Origin: a virus
Direction: 5' to 3' (one strand)
Virus record (IMG/VR): IMGVR_UViG_3300046652_000008
Coordinates: 30,920 to 94,919 of that record
Length of the DNA stretch: 64,000 nt
Under the pieces are notes generated by a model, which had not been told where the DNA came from, ran no database searches, and saw only the letters and a list, made by a program, of their open reading frames with translations. The position numbers were made by a program, and so were the translations under genes. Positions 7,231-15,521 of the stretch are shown here, one piece after another (the stretch's first letter is position 1; each line of letters opens with the position of its first letter).

Positions 7231-7449
7231 TTACCCGAAAGCTCCAATGCTTTTTAAAATCTCACTCGCGCATAGTCTGTACTCCATAGCTAAACCAGCG
7301 TACACCAGTGCCTTCGTCACATCATCATGTAGCCCAAGTTCATCGTTGATCCTAGCTCGGATGTCCATCTTGTCTGCAATCTCTAGATATAACGCAGCAT
7401 TAGCCACAGAGCGAGTTCTAAGCATTGCGTCAAATTCTTGCCTTGTCAT
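7231..7449 (-). CDS. Hypothetical helical protein
   Basis: 72 aa with AAGGGG before ATG 7449. Entirely helical, Ala/Leu/Arg rich. No family recognised. It is the first leftward gene after the divergent control region and has a TGTTATAAC motif 16 nt upstream. Confidence 0.7.
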   Translation of the reverse strand: MTRQEFDAMLRTRSVANAALYLEIADKMDIRARINDELGLHDDVTKALVYAGLAMEYRLCASEILKSIGAFG

Positions 7450-7465
7450 TGCTTACCCCTTAATC

Positions 7466-7474
7466 GTTATAACA
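7466..7474 (-). promoter_or_regulatory. Extended -10 promoter candidate TG-T-TATAAC
   Basis: The minus strand reads TGTTATAAC ahead of the first leftward gene. This is the most upstream promoter candidate for the leftward cluster. Confidence 0.5.
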
Positions 7475-7941
7475 CGGATTCGTTTTTTATTTTTTATCAA
7501 AACCAGTGGAGGGGGTAGCCCCAATTTAAGCCTCCGCAATCATGCCACCACCCCTTTCGCCTTCCTTTCGCCGTTCGCCTTTCCTTCACACCCATCATAA
7601 GATAGGACAGATATCTATGTAATGCGTTCGTATGGGGAACAAACGGCAAAGACGAAGAAAAAGCGATATCGCCTTCCCTTCTCCCTATGCTTCCCACCCT
7701 CCCGCTTTCGCCTGTGCTTCGCACTCACTAGTGCATTCATAGTAGTACTCTTGGGGGGCGAACAAAAGGCGAAGCGACAGTACGAGTACTATGTTTTACA
7801 TACTAATACGTTTCAGTATTTCACTTATGCTTGATTCTGTACGGTGAGCATACCTGCCTATGTGTATGATTCGACTATGGTTTCATTATTTTCCGCTTCT
7901 TTCGGTATGCAAACAGAACGCGATGAGGGCAGCCCATTCCA

Positions 7942-8003
7942 GGTATTAGGGTACAATAGGGTTGAATTCGAGTGTCAGCCTGGGGTATTAGCGTACAATA
8001 GAG
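7942..8003 (+). promoter_or_regulatory. Two tandem promoter-like 20-mers
   Basis: 7942-7961 and 7984-8003 match at 18 of 20 positions: GGTATTAG, then G or C, then GTACAATAG, then G or A, then G. Each holds a TACAAT -10-like hexamer (7952-7957 and 7994-7999), 42 bp apart. A third GGTATTAG stands at 8113-8120. No -35 is visible, so a phage or activator-dependent promoter is possible. GTACAATA also precedes the gene at 44171. Confidence 0.5.
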
Positions 8004-8246
8004 AGAGAAGCAATAGTATGGCCTAAGGCTATTGGTATGAGTGACATGCGAAGCATAGCAGCTCGAAGTGAGTGCATGAGAACAAAGGGCGAAGGTCACA
8101 GGCTAGCATAAAGGTATTAGCATGGGGGTACTGCGAAGAGACGGAGAACACGAACAGACGACGAAACGAGCATAAGCTTGTGCACCTATATAAGTAGATA
8201 CAAGTGATGCAGCAGAGTGAGAGCGGGATTGACTCCAGACGCCTCG

Positions 8247-8261
8247 GTCTAATAGTTAGAC
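8247..8261. promoter_or_regulatory. Palindromic operator candidate GTCTAA-TAG-TTAGAC
   Basis: A perfect 6-bp inverted repeat with a 3-nt centre. The identical 15-mer recurs at 34115-34129 next to a strong -10, and a diverged copy is at 18073-18087. It is nested between ACGCCT (8239-8244) and AGGCGT (8278-8283), so it could also form a two-layer hairpin. Confidence 0.5.
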
Positions 8262-8372
8262 AAGAGATAGGCACCCAGGCGTAATATACTTGGACAGGCA
8301 CGGCATGAGAAACTTGGAGCACCACGAACAAAAAGCGAACAGGGAAGATAGCCGAACAGATGGCGAAAACCC

Positions 8373-8416
8373 GGTAACGCTTACCGCATGGTAAATCTTA
8401 CCCGGTAAGTATTCCC
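8373..8416. repeat. Three tandem GGTAANNNTTACC dyads
   Basis: 8373-8385 GGTAACGCTTACC, 8390-8402 GGTAAATCTTACC, and a third copy at 8404-8416 with one mismatch (GGTAAGTATTCCC). Centres are 17 and 14 bp apart. Spaced dyads like these are typical of cooperative repressor, activator or initiator binding. An AAGATA-GT-TATCTT dyad follows. Confidence 0.6.
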
Positions 8417-9214
8417 GAAGATAGTTATCTTGAAGGCATAGCGTATCAATAGAATCAACAGCTTAGGGAGTGGCAACAGCATTGCTCTTATCATACCGTC
8501 CGACGAACTCACACGGACCCGCGAAACGACTGGACAGCCAGAAAAGCCAAGCGCGGATTGACAAAAGAATCAGACCGGACCCCAAACGCGATAGCAGGAT
8601 CTAGATTGGGTTTCATGGGAAGCCGAGAGAATCACCCGCAGACATCCCCGCCGTCAGCCACTCCGCAAAGAGACCAGCAATGGTTCAGGCAATAGGCATA
8701 GTGGATCAACAAGCCGAGTGAAGATCAGAGCCAGCCCACACCGCACGAGTAGGAACGAAATCCCCCGAGCGGCAATGAAATGACAGGGTTAAACGCAGGA
8801 TACCCTAGTGGTACAGTAAGCCGATACCCGAGATGCCAGCACGATGCAATAACAGCATCGAAACATCGCACGCCAGCAGCACAGGACTAAGCCCCTGCTA
8901 GCGTCCTACCAAGAGGATACATGGATACCACCGGAACGCATGGAAACGCGGAGAAACGATCCTAGACTCAGCACGACCCCACACAGGAGACGAGCAGATT
9001 CTAACCGAGACACAAACCGATCGAACAAACGAAAACGACTTGACGAGCCAACACGTTAACCATTAAAGAGCGGACAACGGCATACGGGTAAACTCCGAAT
9101 TGCACGCGCCTATCAATAATGCTAAATCGCAACGCGCCCAACGTGTTAGCCCGTCCAGTCTATTAGCTGCATTCAAACCGAGTACAGCTTATAGGCTGAT
9201 AAGGACAGCCCACC

Positions 9215-9496
9215 GTGAAGAACAAGAAACGTAACGCAACGCTTCAGGCCGTAGTAGATAAGGCCAACGAATTCATGAACGAATCCCCCGATAGCGACAG
9301 GCCAGCACGCAAGATGCTAGCTGTATTCGTTGACTCCCTGTTATTCGAGGCCCGATGCTACAACGGATATAATTATCTGTATTGGCTTGAGACGGGCTAT
9401 GATCAATGGGTTAAAGATGGAAGACCAGACTTCCTTGAGAAAGACCCGTATATCTACGGACCCACGGGAGACGATTCACGCGTTAGATTCTACTAG
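9215..9496 (+). CDS. Conserved small phage protein
   Basis: 93 aa from GTG 9215 (AAGGA about 10 nt upstream). The N-terminus (KRNATLQAVVDKANEFM) and the YNGYNYLYWL segment follow a pattern I recognise from many small phage and plasmid proteins of unknown function. It is the first rightward gene after the control region. Function unknown. Confidence 0.75.
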   Translation: MKNKKRNATLQAVVDKANEFMNESPDSDRPARKMLAVFVDSLLFEARCYNGYNYLYWLETGYDQWVKDGRPDFLEKDPYIYGPTGDDSRVRFY

Positions 9497-9504
9497 ACAC
9501 CATA

Positions 9505-9534
9505 GACGCCTAATGATTAAACCCGTTAGGCGTC
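9505..9534 (+). terminator. Hairpin GACGCCTAA/TTAGGCGTC
   Basis: A perfect 9-bp stem with a 12-nt loop immediately after the first rightward gene. There is no T-run, so it may be a processing or attenuation hairpin or an operator rather than an intrinsic terminator. Confidence 0.4.
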
Positions 9535-9604
9535 CAGTCTATAGATAGCCTAGTATTAACGTATTAGACTATGCATAGGCTACAACGTCCAATAGGGAGA
9601 AAGT

Positions 9605-9835
9605 ATGTTTATCCGAATCAGTAAGAGAACCGCACGGAAGATGTTCACCGAAGGCAAGTCCTTCTATATCATCGCTCACAAGATGCGCCCCGGTTATCCT
9701 TTCAGTATGGGAATGACCGTCTATCCCACGGAATACACCGAAGGCCAGTCATTCGATTACATGCTGAACAATTGGAACTTCTACAATTCCAGTTGGGAGA
9801 CGGGATACTACCCCGCGTTCTATCTGGAACGGTGA
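9605..9835 (+). CDS. Conserved small phage protein
   Basis: 76 aa with AGGGAGAAAGT before ATG. Starts with IRISKRTARKMFTEGKSFYIIAHKMRPG and ends with a YYPAFYLER block. This layout is familiar from small proteins of phages and gut mobile elements, all without known function. Confidence 0.75.
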   Translation: MFIRISKRTARKMFTEGKSFYIIAHKMRPGYPFSMGMTVYPTEYTEGQSFDYMLNNWNFYNSSWETGYYPAFYLER

Positions 9836-9839
9836 CGCC

Positions 9840-10022
9840 ATGCAACCAGCACGATACAGACTCACCCAAGCATACGGAAAACACGTTACACTCATAGGTG
9901 TATACGCCCACTTCAAAGACGCACAGCGCGCAAAAGAGCAGCACTGCTCCGAATTCACAAACCAGGGATATGGACTCTACACCATAACCGAGACGACTAC
10001 GCCCGAACCACAGGAGAGATGA
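9840..10022 (+). CDS. Small hypothetical protein
   Basis: 60 aa, starting 4 nt after the previous stop. It ends with a Thr/Pro/Glu-rich tail. No family recognised. Confidence 0.6.
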   Translation: MQPARYRLTQAYGKHVTLIGVYAHFKDAQRAKEQHCSEFTNQGYGLYTITETTTPEPQER

Positions 10023-10025
10023 GAA

Positions 10026-10913
10026 ATGGACTTCAGCAGCTTGTTCAAAAAAGGGATAACCTTGATATCTGTCAAGACATCTCAAGTAATGGGAACCAGT
10101 AAAAAACTTTCAGACGCGGGCAAAACAGCCATTGCCGAGCGTAATGACATGGCCCCCGAACGCTTGAACGCCACGAAGGTTATCGCTAAGAGTGAGAATC
10201 TGAAGAAGCTAACCTCTGAGAAAACCGCATTCATGGCATGGATCACAGAACATTGTGTCCCGGCCACGGAATTCTTGCGGAGTGGCTGCTACTTTATTGA
10301 TCGTAGCCTACTCGAAGACTTAGAAAACCAGCACGCCCAAACACTTCAAAATTGCGACTCGCTGTTAGTCGCACTCAAAGAAGAATGGTCCAGTATCCGT
10401 GAAGCTTCGCGCCGTGAATTAGGTCATGAATGGTCTGAAGACCTGCTACCCGAGACGCCGGACGCCTTGATCGCTCAATTCGGCATCACCTATCAGGCTT
10501 TCGAGCTTAGCATTCCAGATGGCATGGACCCTGCAACCCACCAGCGAGAACTTGACAAGGCCAACGGAGCATTGAAAAGCGCCTACCGCGAAGTAGAGTT
10601 AACCTTGCGCGATGAGATGATCAGCGCAGGCAACCCCAACGGGTTACTGGTAGCGCTAAAGAAGCGCCTTGATTCATTCGGGCAGACCAAAGGAGACCGT
10701 TTCCGCGAAGCACTGCTAACCAACGTGCTTGACTGGTGCGCCCGAGTACCACAGCGCAACATCTCAGAGAATCCGCAAATTGCACAGCTTGCAGACCTAG
10801 TGTATGCCAGTGTGTCAAGCTGGAACGTTGACCGCTTCAGAGACGACGCGAAAGAACGCGAGCAAGCGAGTGAGAAGATAGCGGAATTTATCCGCGAATT
10901 CGACAGGGTGTAG
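10026..10913 (+). CDS. DUF3150-like partner of the CobS-like ATPase
   Basis: 295 aa with AGGAGAGATGAGAA before ATG. A long helical protein without catalytic motifs. Its size, composition and position just upstream of a CobS/MoxR-like ATPase fit the DUF3150 proteins that accompany such ATPases in phages. Their role is unknown; the general model for MoxR-type AAA+ systems is an ATPase working with metal-binding or scaffold partners to remodel other proteins. The family name is inferred from context and appearance. Confidence 0.6.
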   Translation: MDFSSLFKKGITLISVKTSQVMGTSKKLSDAGKTAIAERNDMAPERLNATKVIAKSENLKKLTSEKTAFMAWITEHCVPATEFLRSGCYFIDRSLLEDLENQHAQTLQNCDSLLVALKEEWSSIREASRRELGHEWSEDLLPETPDALIAQFGITYQAFELSIPDGMDPATHQRELDKANGALKSAYREVELTLRDEMISAGNPNGLLVALKKRLDSFGQTKGDRFREALLTNVLDWCARVPQRNISENPQIAQLADLVYASVSSWNVDRFRDDAKEREQASEKIAEFIREFDRV

Positions 10914-10993
10914 TACTGTGAAGACAGGGCGATATCTAACCGGGTATTGACCCTGTATTGACCGCACTAGACCACATCCAACAATTGGACATT

Positions 10994-11194
10994 ATGACCA
11001 CACTATCAGACATTCACGAACCCGCAGCCGTAAGGATGCGACACCCACAACGCGAGAACTCCAGAGCACGCCACGAGCGCAACGCTAGGACAGACAAGAC
11101 CGAGCGCACCTGTAAGACCTGTAACGCGACCATAGATCAGACGGACGCGCCATTTGTGCGCATGTATTGCGACACTTGCAACGCTGGACAATAG
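10994..11194 (+). CDS. Small zinc-ribbon protein
   Basis: About 66 aa from ATG 10994 (a TTG at 10958 is an alternative; neither has a good ribosome site). The C-terminal half holds CKTC...CDTC, a four-cysteine zinc ribbon. The N-terminal part is basic, suggesting nucleic-acid binding. Confidence 0.6.
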   Translation: MTTLSDIHEPAAVRMRHPQRENSRARHERNARTDKTERTCKTCNATIDQTDAPFVRMYCDTCNAGQ

Positions 11195-11204
11195 GAGACA
11201 TGAA

Positions 11205-12428
11205 ATGTATCGGCCCTGTACTTCGAGATTCAAAGGGACCACTTGCAACCGATGCGGTAAGGTTATCGGACTTGGCACTACGATATACGTGGATTCTAAC
11301 GAAGCCGTAAACAAGAAAGCCCGTTGCTATAGCTGCTACGAACAGACCAAAGACGGACAGAACAAAGACGGACAGAACCCGCAACCGCCAGATGCCCCTA
11401 TGCCAAAAGACATAGCCGATGCAATCACGGCACCTCAACCCGTTGACGAGTCACGCATTCGAGATATCGCCAAAACCGAATCCCTCAAGACGATCAAATC
11501 ATGGGGAGACGAGAAGTGTACGGAGATCAAAGACCACGTTTTGACCCGCACCGAGGATATCATTCGGAAGACAGCCGAAAAGGTATTCAGGGACGAAGCG
11601 AGTAGGACCGTTATACTCCAGACCTCAGACCGGAAGATAAAAATCAATGGCGCACACTGCCAAACCGCCGACCTTGCACAGCTAATAGCAGCACGACGCC
11701 ACACCTACATATACGGTCCACGCGGAACGGGAAAGACCCACGTAGTGCTACAACTATGCGCGGCCCTTAACCTCCGAGTCTATATGGAATCTGGTAACCC
11801 ATTCTTTACTCCCCACGACTATAAAGGTTATATGAATGCAATGGGAAGCTACACAGCTACTGCCCTGTATCGTTTCCTCACTTGCGCCGAGCCTTGCGCC
11901 CTGTTTATTGACGAATTCGATAGACAGCGAGTAGATGCGCCCAGCGTACTCAATAGCCTATTGGCCCAAGGTCATATAACATTTCCCAATGGGGAAACCC
12001 ATCACCTCCGCACCGATGGAACACAGGTTATCATCGCGTCAGGCAACACCGCCATGAGAGGTGGTTCTACCGCCTACGCCGCAGCCAGCAAACAAGAACT
12101 ATCCACGATTGACCGCTTTTTCTATCTCTACTGGCAGATAGACGAGAACTTAGAATCTAATATCGCTCAGGGTATCAGCCCGAAACACAGCGCGACTTGG
12201 GTATCGTGGATTAGAGCGATACGCGCATGGTACAGCAAGCCCGAGAATCGCAACATGGAAGAAGATGCACCCAGCCCCCGCGCGACATTTGACGGGCTAA
12301 CCGCACTCGAAACTACCACGCTACCCGTAACCTTGATAGCAGATGGCGCAGTGTTTAAGGGAATAGCCCAAGAGGTTAAAGCTAAGGTCCTGGCAGCCTG
12401 CCCACTACCCCGCTTGATTGGACGCTAG
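11205..12428 (+). CDS. CobS/MoxR-like AAA+ ATPase with N-terminal zinc-binding motif
   Basis: 407 aa from ATG 11205 (AGGAGACATGAA upstream). Residues 14-44 contain C-x2-C...C-x2-C, a zinc knuckle. A linker and helical region follow. The AAA+ core has Walker A GPRGTGKT (171-178), Walker B ALFIDEFDR (about 232-240) and a sensor-1 region VIIASGNTA, as in MoxR/CobS-type ATPases. CobS proper is an ATPase subunit of cobalt chelatase, but phage CobS-like proteins are generally found without the chelatase and are thought to remodel other proteins. The flanking DUF3150-like gene and the following gene probably form its module. Confidence 0.85.
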   Translation: MYRPCTSRFKGTTCNRCGKVIGLGTTIYVDSNEAVNKKARCYSCYEQTKDGQNKDGQNPQPPDAPMPKDIADAITAPQPVDESRIRDIAKTESLKTIKSWGDEKCTEIKDHVLTRTEDIIRKTAEKVFRDEASRTVILQTSDRKIKINGAHCQTADLAQLIAARRHTYIYGPRGTGKTHVVLQLCAALNLRVYMESGNPFFTPHDYKGYMNAMGSYTATALYRFLTCAEPCALFIDEFDRQRVDAPSVLNSLLAQGHITFPNGETHHLRTDGTQVIIASGNTAMRGGSTAYAAASKQELSTIDRFFYLYWQIDENLESNIAQGISPKHSATWVSWIRAIRAWYSKPENRNMEEDAPSPRATFDGLTALETTTLPVTLIADGAVFKGIAQEVKAKVLAACPLPRLIGR

Positions 12429-12446
12429 CAGCAATACGACGAGCTT

Positions 12447-12477
12447 AGAGCATAGCTGCACACCGCCGTTATGCTCT
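12447..12477 (+). terminator. Hairpin AGAGCATA/TATGCTCT
   Basis: A perfect 8-bp inverted repeat with a 15-nt loop, followed by TTT, in the gap after the CobS-like gene. It may attenuate read-through into the next gene. Confidence 0.4.
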
Positions 12478-12515
12478 TTGCTGATCGGATTAAGGATACA
12501 ATAAATGGAGAGGAT

Positions 12516-13397
12516 ATGAGACCCACCGAGCACACCGCCGAACAGATAAGATACTGGCGTAGCTTCCACGAACTCTTAGGCTTTGTAAGAGACGCTAGAC
12601 CACCAGCAGACGCCACCTGTAGCCACGACCCGGAATTTAATAGCTGGGGAGAAGGCAACTGGTACAATACTAAGGACTTTAGCGAAGCAGTTAACCTTGC
12701 TACGAACGGTTGGGGCGACGGAGCTAAGCGCAGTATGCCCATGGTCAATGCCATCACTGCCAGCGTAGCAGCAAGAGTGGTAAGAGAAACTGTTATCACA
12801 CAAGACTATCCAAGCTCACTTGGCTTTAGCGTTCCCGCTCTTTTGTCTGGTACGCCTGATTATTGGTATGCTTTCAATCAGATAGCATCAGACAATCGCC
12901 AAAGCCCACAGGTTAAACTAAGCATTTCATTATGCCAGTCATGCGGAGTACCCGCTAAAGTGATGGAACTCAAGGGTGCAGCACTCGCGGCCATCGCTAA
13001 CGCCCTAGAATTGAGCGGCAAGAGCGTGCAGATTCAAGCGGACTATACCACGACGGGATATGGTGGTGGATACATGAGCGATGTATTCATTGTTAAGGAG
13101 TACGGCCAGCCCTTAGACTTAACCGCTATCATCTTTGCAATAGGCCACGCCAGCAGCCTAAGACGTATCGGTTTTGCAGCTTGGGAACAATCCCCGGTTG
13201 AGATCAGACATAAAACCGGAGTAGGTAACGGTGCATATGGAAGCCCGACCGACTGTAAAGAGACTGAACGCGGAAGCATTCACATCCCGTCCTCATACCT
13301 GTATGATGGAGAGGCAGATTGGAACAATCGCGGCAGTGTCGAGAAATGGATAGCCGCCAAGCTGGAATCATGCGGAGTGATTCTAGCCCACGAATAA
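12516..13397 (+). CDS. Putative CobT/VWA-like partner protein
   Basis: 293 aa from ATG 12516 (GGAGAGGAT upstream); longer starts have no site. No clear motif, though the region DYWYAFNQ and a conserved-looking C-terminal half resemble phage proteins annotated as DUF7192, which commonly follow CobS-like ATPases. I cannot see a complete MIDAS (DxSxS) motif, so a VWA fold is only a guess. Confidence 0.55.
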   Translation: MRPTEHTAEQIRYWRSFHELLGFVRDARPPADATCSHDPEFNSWGEGNWYNTKDFSEAVNLATNGWGDGAKRSMPMVNAITASVAARVVRETVITQDYPSSLGFSVPALLSGTPDYWYAFNQIASDNRQSPQVKLSISLCQSCGVPAKVMELKGAALAAIANALELSGKSVQIQADYTTTGYGGGYMSDVFIVKEYGQPLDLTAIIFAIGHASSLRRIGFAAWEQSPVEIRHKTGVGNGAYGSPTDCKETERGSIHIPSSYLYDGEADWNNRGSVEKWIAAKLESCGVILAHE

Positions 13398-13467
13398 CAA
13401 CGAACTCGGAGCGGGATAAGAACCGCTCAACCCAATAACGATTAGAGACACTCAGGAGAGCAAAGCT

Positions 13468-14280
13468 ATGTATAACGCATACGTCCAACCCCGGACACCA
13501 GAAGAAGAAGCAGCCGCCCAAGCCGCATATAATGCACGCTACGCCGAAGAGCGCAGGGTACTAGCCGCTAAGATCCAGGCCACTACCCAGCTTATCGCGG
13601 ACATTGGAGAAGCCTTGACCGCAGATCCAGACTCCAATGTACCAGTAGTCTATCTTAAAATCCGCGAAGGCAACGAACACGGGAATAATCTCCCGACGCT
13701 GGAAACCCAAGGAGACACCTATGGTCTACACTTCAGCTATGCCCGAACCAAGCCGGAAAAGCTTCACATATCTGGTACTTCATGGCCGACCTATACCAAC
13801 CGACACGGCAACGTCGAAATCATGTTCCCCTATCAGGCAGGAGCCGAATCCCCGACTATCACCGTAACCGAGAGCAGGGGAGCCGCCAAGATCGCCCAGG
13901 AGATCAAACGCCGACTCTTACCAGACCTTATGAAAGCATGGGAGACCTGCAAAGATAAGGTCGACTCGACAAACGCAACCAACAGCCAGATGTATGCAAC
14001 AGCCGCAAGCGTCGCCCAGATTCTAGGCGAGAAGCCGCCATCACGATCTAATAACGGTTATGAAGATGGGGTTATGGTGTACGGCAACGCCGCAACTGTT
14101 AACGTATGCGGCCAGTACTCCACGTTCACCATCCGAACCACGGACCCCGACCACGCCGCCATTGTGGCACGCCACGCAGCCGCAGCCCATGCGGAGTATA
14201 TTGCATTTATGAAAGAGCGCAAAGCCCAGACCGAACTACACAAGGAGACCACACTATGCATAGTGCCGCACGCCTTTTGA
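13468..14280 (+). CDS. Hypothetical protein
   Basis: 270 aa with CAGGAGAGCAAAGCT before ATG. N-terminal Ala/Glu-rich helix (PEEEAAAQAAYNARYAEE), then a mixed region. No family recognised. In the gap before it lies a GAGCGG/CCGCTC hairpin (about 13411-13430). Confidence 0.7.
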   Translation: MYNAYVQPRTPEEEAAAQAAYNARYAEERRVLAAKIQATTQLIADIGEALTADPDSNVPVVYLKIREGNEHGNNLPTLETQGDTYGLHFSYARTKPEKLHISGTSWPTYTNRHGNVEIMFPYQAGAESPTITVTESRGAAKIAQEIKRRLLPDLMKAWETCKDKVDSTNATNSQMYATAASVAQILGEKPPSRSNNGYEDGVMVYGNAATVNVCGQYSTFTIRTTDPDHAAIVARHAAAAHAEYIAFMKERKAQTELHKETTLCIVPHAF

Positions 14281-14381
14281 TCCTTTTGACGTCAGCCCTG
14301 TTGTCATGGGCTTTCATCTACTTTTGCGTAGGCTTCGGCCTATGCTTCGCGGGAATCTTTATCCCAGGCTTTAACCATTAA
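14256..14381 (+). CDS. 41-aa membrane miniprotein
   Basis: AAGGAG 9 nt before ATG 14256, overlapping the 3' end of the preceding gene. Almost wholly hydrophobic (RLLILLTSALLSWAFIYFC...), predicting one or two transmembrane helices. Function unknown. Confidence 0.6.
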   Translation: MHSAARLLILLTSALLSWAFIYFCVGFGLCFAGIFIPGFNH

Positions 14382-14391
14382 GGAGCACAGT

Positions 14392-14517
14392 ATGCCAATT
14401 TTCGCGCCAGCCCTTTTGTATATTTGGACCGCATGGTACTACTACCACGCGCCCCGCGTATGGCCCACCACGCCCCCACCACGCCATCACCATGCTATGA
14501 CGGCAGGAGAGCGCTAG
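14392..14517 (+). CDS. 41-aa Pro/His-rich miniprotein
   Basis: AAGGAG 8 nt before ATG 14392. The N-terminal 18 residues are hydrophobic and aromatic (ALLYIWTAWYYY); the rest is Pro/His/Arg rich. It may be a membrane-anchored peptide. No homologue known to me. Confidence 0.5.
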   Translation: MPIFAPALLYIWTAWYYYHAPRVWPTTPPPRHHHAMTAGER

Positions 14518-14565
14518 CCCAATCAACAACGACGAGCCGGGAGACCACCGAAGGAGTAAACGATT

Positions 14566-15312
14566 ATGGCATATACAAAATTCACGAGCATTGCCCATTC
14601 CGTAAAGTTTGGGTACGCATACGACACGGGCTATCACAACCAATCCCCAATCAATGATCATTTTCGCATGTTCGAGACGTATGGAGATGGACTCTGCCAG
14701 CATTCCGGCGATTGGGGAGTTGACCATGAGTTTCTTGCAGACTACCTGCTATCACTCGCCCAGGCCATGCTTGCGGACCCCGAGCTTTTGGAGACTGTCC
14801 GGTATCAATTCGACAGACCCGAGCGCAGCAAGATTGAATTCGCGGCCAGCATCATATTCAAAGCCGATCCAGACTATAGCTGGAGAGAGAAGAAGACCCG
14901 CTATTTCTCCATGCAAGAGCGGAAGATTAGCACAGCCCCCGGCAAGGAATACGATAAACGCTATGAGAAGGTAACAGACATCCACACCGGCAAGCCACTT
15001 GCGATCTATAATCTGGTATTGAGTGGCTACTCAAACGGACTCGAAAAGCTACAAGCCGCCATCGCAATATATGATTGGGTCTGTGAGGATGGATCGCATG
15101 GATGGATGGAACGCCCTGCCCAGTTTTGCGGATTCACCAAGAGCACCGCCGACGCTTGCGCTATCGAGAACGCATACGAGACTTGCGAATGGATCTTGAA
15201 GGCCGCATTCTTGAATGACCGCGCCAATTCAACCATTAAACGAGCCGTAGAAAACGCCAAGCCGCCATGCTGTGAGATCATCCCCGACGACACCCAGGAG
15301 GCTACCGCATGA
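14566..15312 (+). CDS. Hypothetical protein
   Basis: 248 aa with GAAGGAG upstream. Aromatic-rich, mixed alpha/beta. No catalytic motif found. Its stop overlaps the next start (ATGA). Confidence 0.7.
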   Translation: MAYTKFTSIAHSVKFGYAYDTGYHNQSPINDHFRMFETYGDGLCQHSGDWGVDHEFLADYLLSLAQAMLADPELLETVRYQFDRPERSKIEFAASIIFKADPDYSWREKKTRYFSMQERKISTAPGKEYDKRYEKVTDIHTGKPLAIYNLVLSGYSNGLEKLQAAIAIYDWVCEDGSHGWMERPAQFCGFTKSTADACAIENAYETCEWILKAAFLNDRANSTIKRAVENAKPPCCEIIPDDTQEATA

Positions 15313-15521
15313 GCGGGAAGCAACCCACCACGACGATACCGACAGAACTCCTTATGGCGCTTGTCAAATTGTTAGACATCGCCCCACCTATCCTGCTAGA
15401 CTGGATTCAGACCACGGGATACGGCGAGATCCACGATAGGGACTTGTCGGCCCTATTCGACTTTCAACGCGCCATAGACTTACACCATGAGTTTATGAAA
15501 GAGAACGGAGTACAGGCATGA
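15309..15521 (+). CDS. Small helical hypothetical protein
   Basis: 70 aa with AGGAGG before ATG. Helical; no family recognised. Coupled to both neighbours by ATGA overlaps. Confidence 0.7.
   Translation: MSGKQPTTTIPTELLMALVKLLDIAPPILLDWIQTTGYGEIHDRDLSALFDFQRAIDLHHEFMKENGVQA

Larger units (their letters stand above)
7556..8367. repeat. Eight TTCGCC/GGCGAA hexamers in divergent orientation
   Basis: TTCGCC occurs at 7556, 7567, 7574 and 7707; its complement GGCGAA occurs at 7757, 7768, 8088 and 8362. Random expectation for both orientations over this span is under one. The switch of orientation near 7735 is what iteron-like initiator or regulator sites around a centre could look like. Confidence 0.55.
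7450..9214. other. Gene-free divergent control region, candidate origin/regulatory centre
   Basis: About 1.76 kb between divergent gene clusters with no credible gene on either strand. The few ORFs before 8331 have no ribosome sites and low-complexity products, and 8332-9214 has none at all. Composition shifts sharply: 7681-7740 is C/T rich on the plus strand (45 of 60), while 9001-9060 is A/C rich (44 of 60). It contains eight TTCGCC/GGCGAA hexamers that switch orientation near 7735, two tandem promoter-like 20-mers, a GTCTAATAGTTAGAC palindrome and three GGTAANNNTTACC-type dyads. Known phage replication origins and early promoter regions have this kind of layout. A long non-coding RNA is an alternative. 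Confidence 0.7.

Noticed and set aside
7497-8331. Several ORFs of 60-100 codons on both strands in the control region
   Set aside because: No ribosome sites, mutual overlap in both strands, biased low-complexity products; better explained as chance ORFs in non-coding DNA.
8220-9200. Possible tRNA genes in the gene-free region
   Set aside because: No T-arm/anticodon-arm combination with proper spacing could be found on either strand; one GGTTTGAATGC on the minus strand near 9170 lacks the conserved C and a cloverleaf.
11205-12428. Cobalamin biosynthesis role for the CobS-like ATPase, given the B12-dependent RNR
   Set aside because: The N-terminal zinc motif and DUF3150-like neighbour fit the phage MoxR/CobS-type remodelling family; no chelatase large subunit or other cob gene is present.
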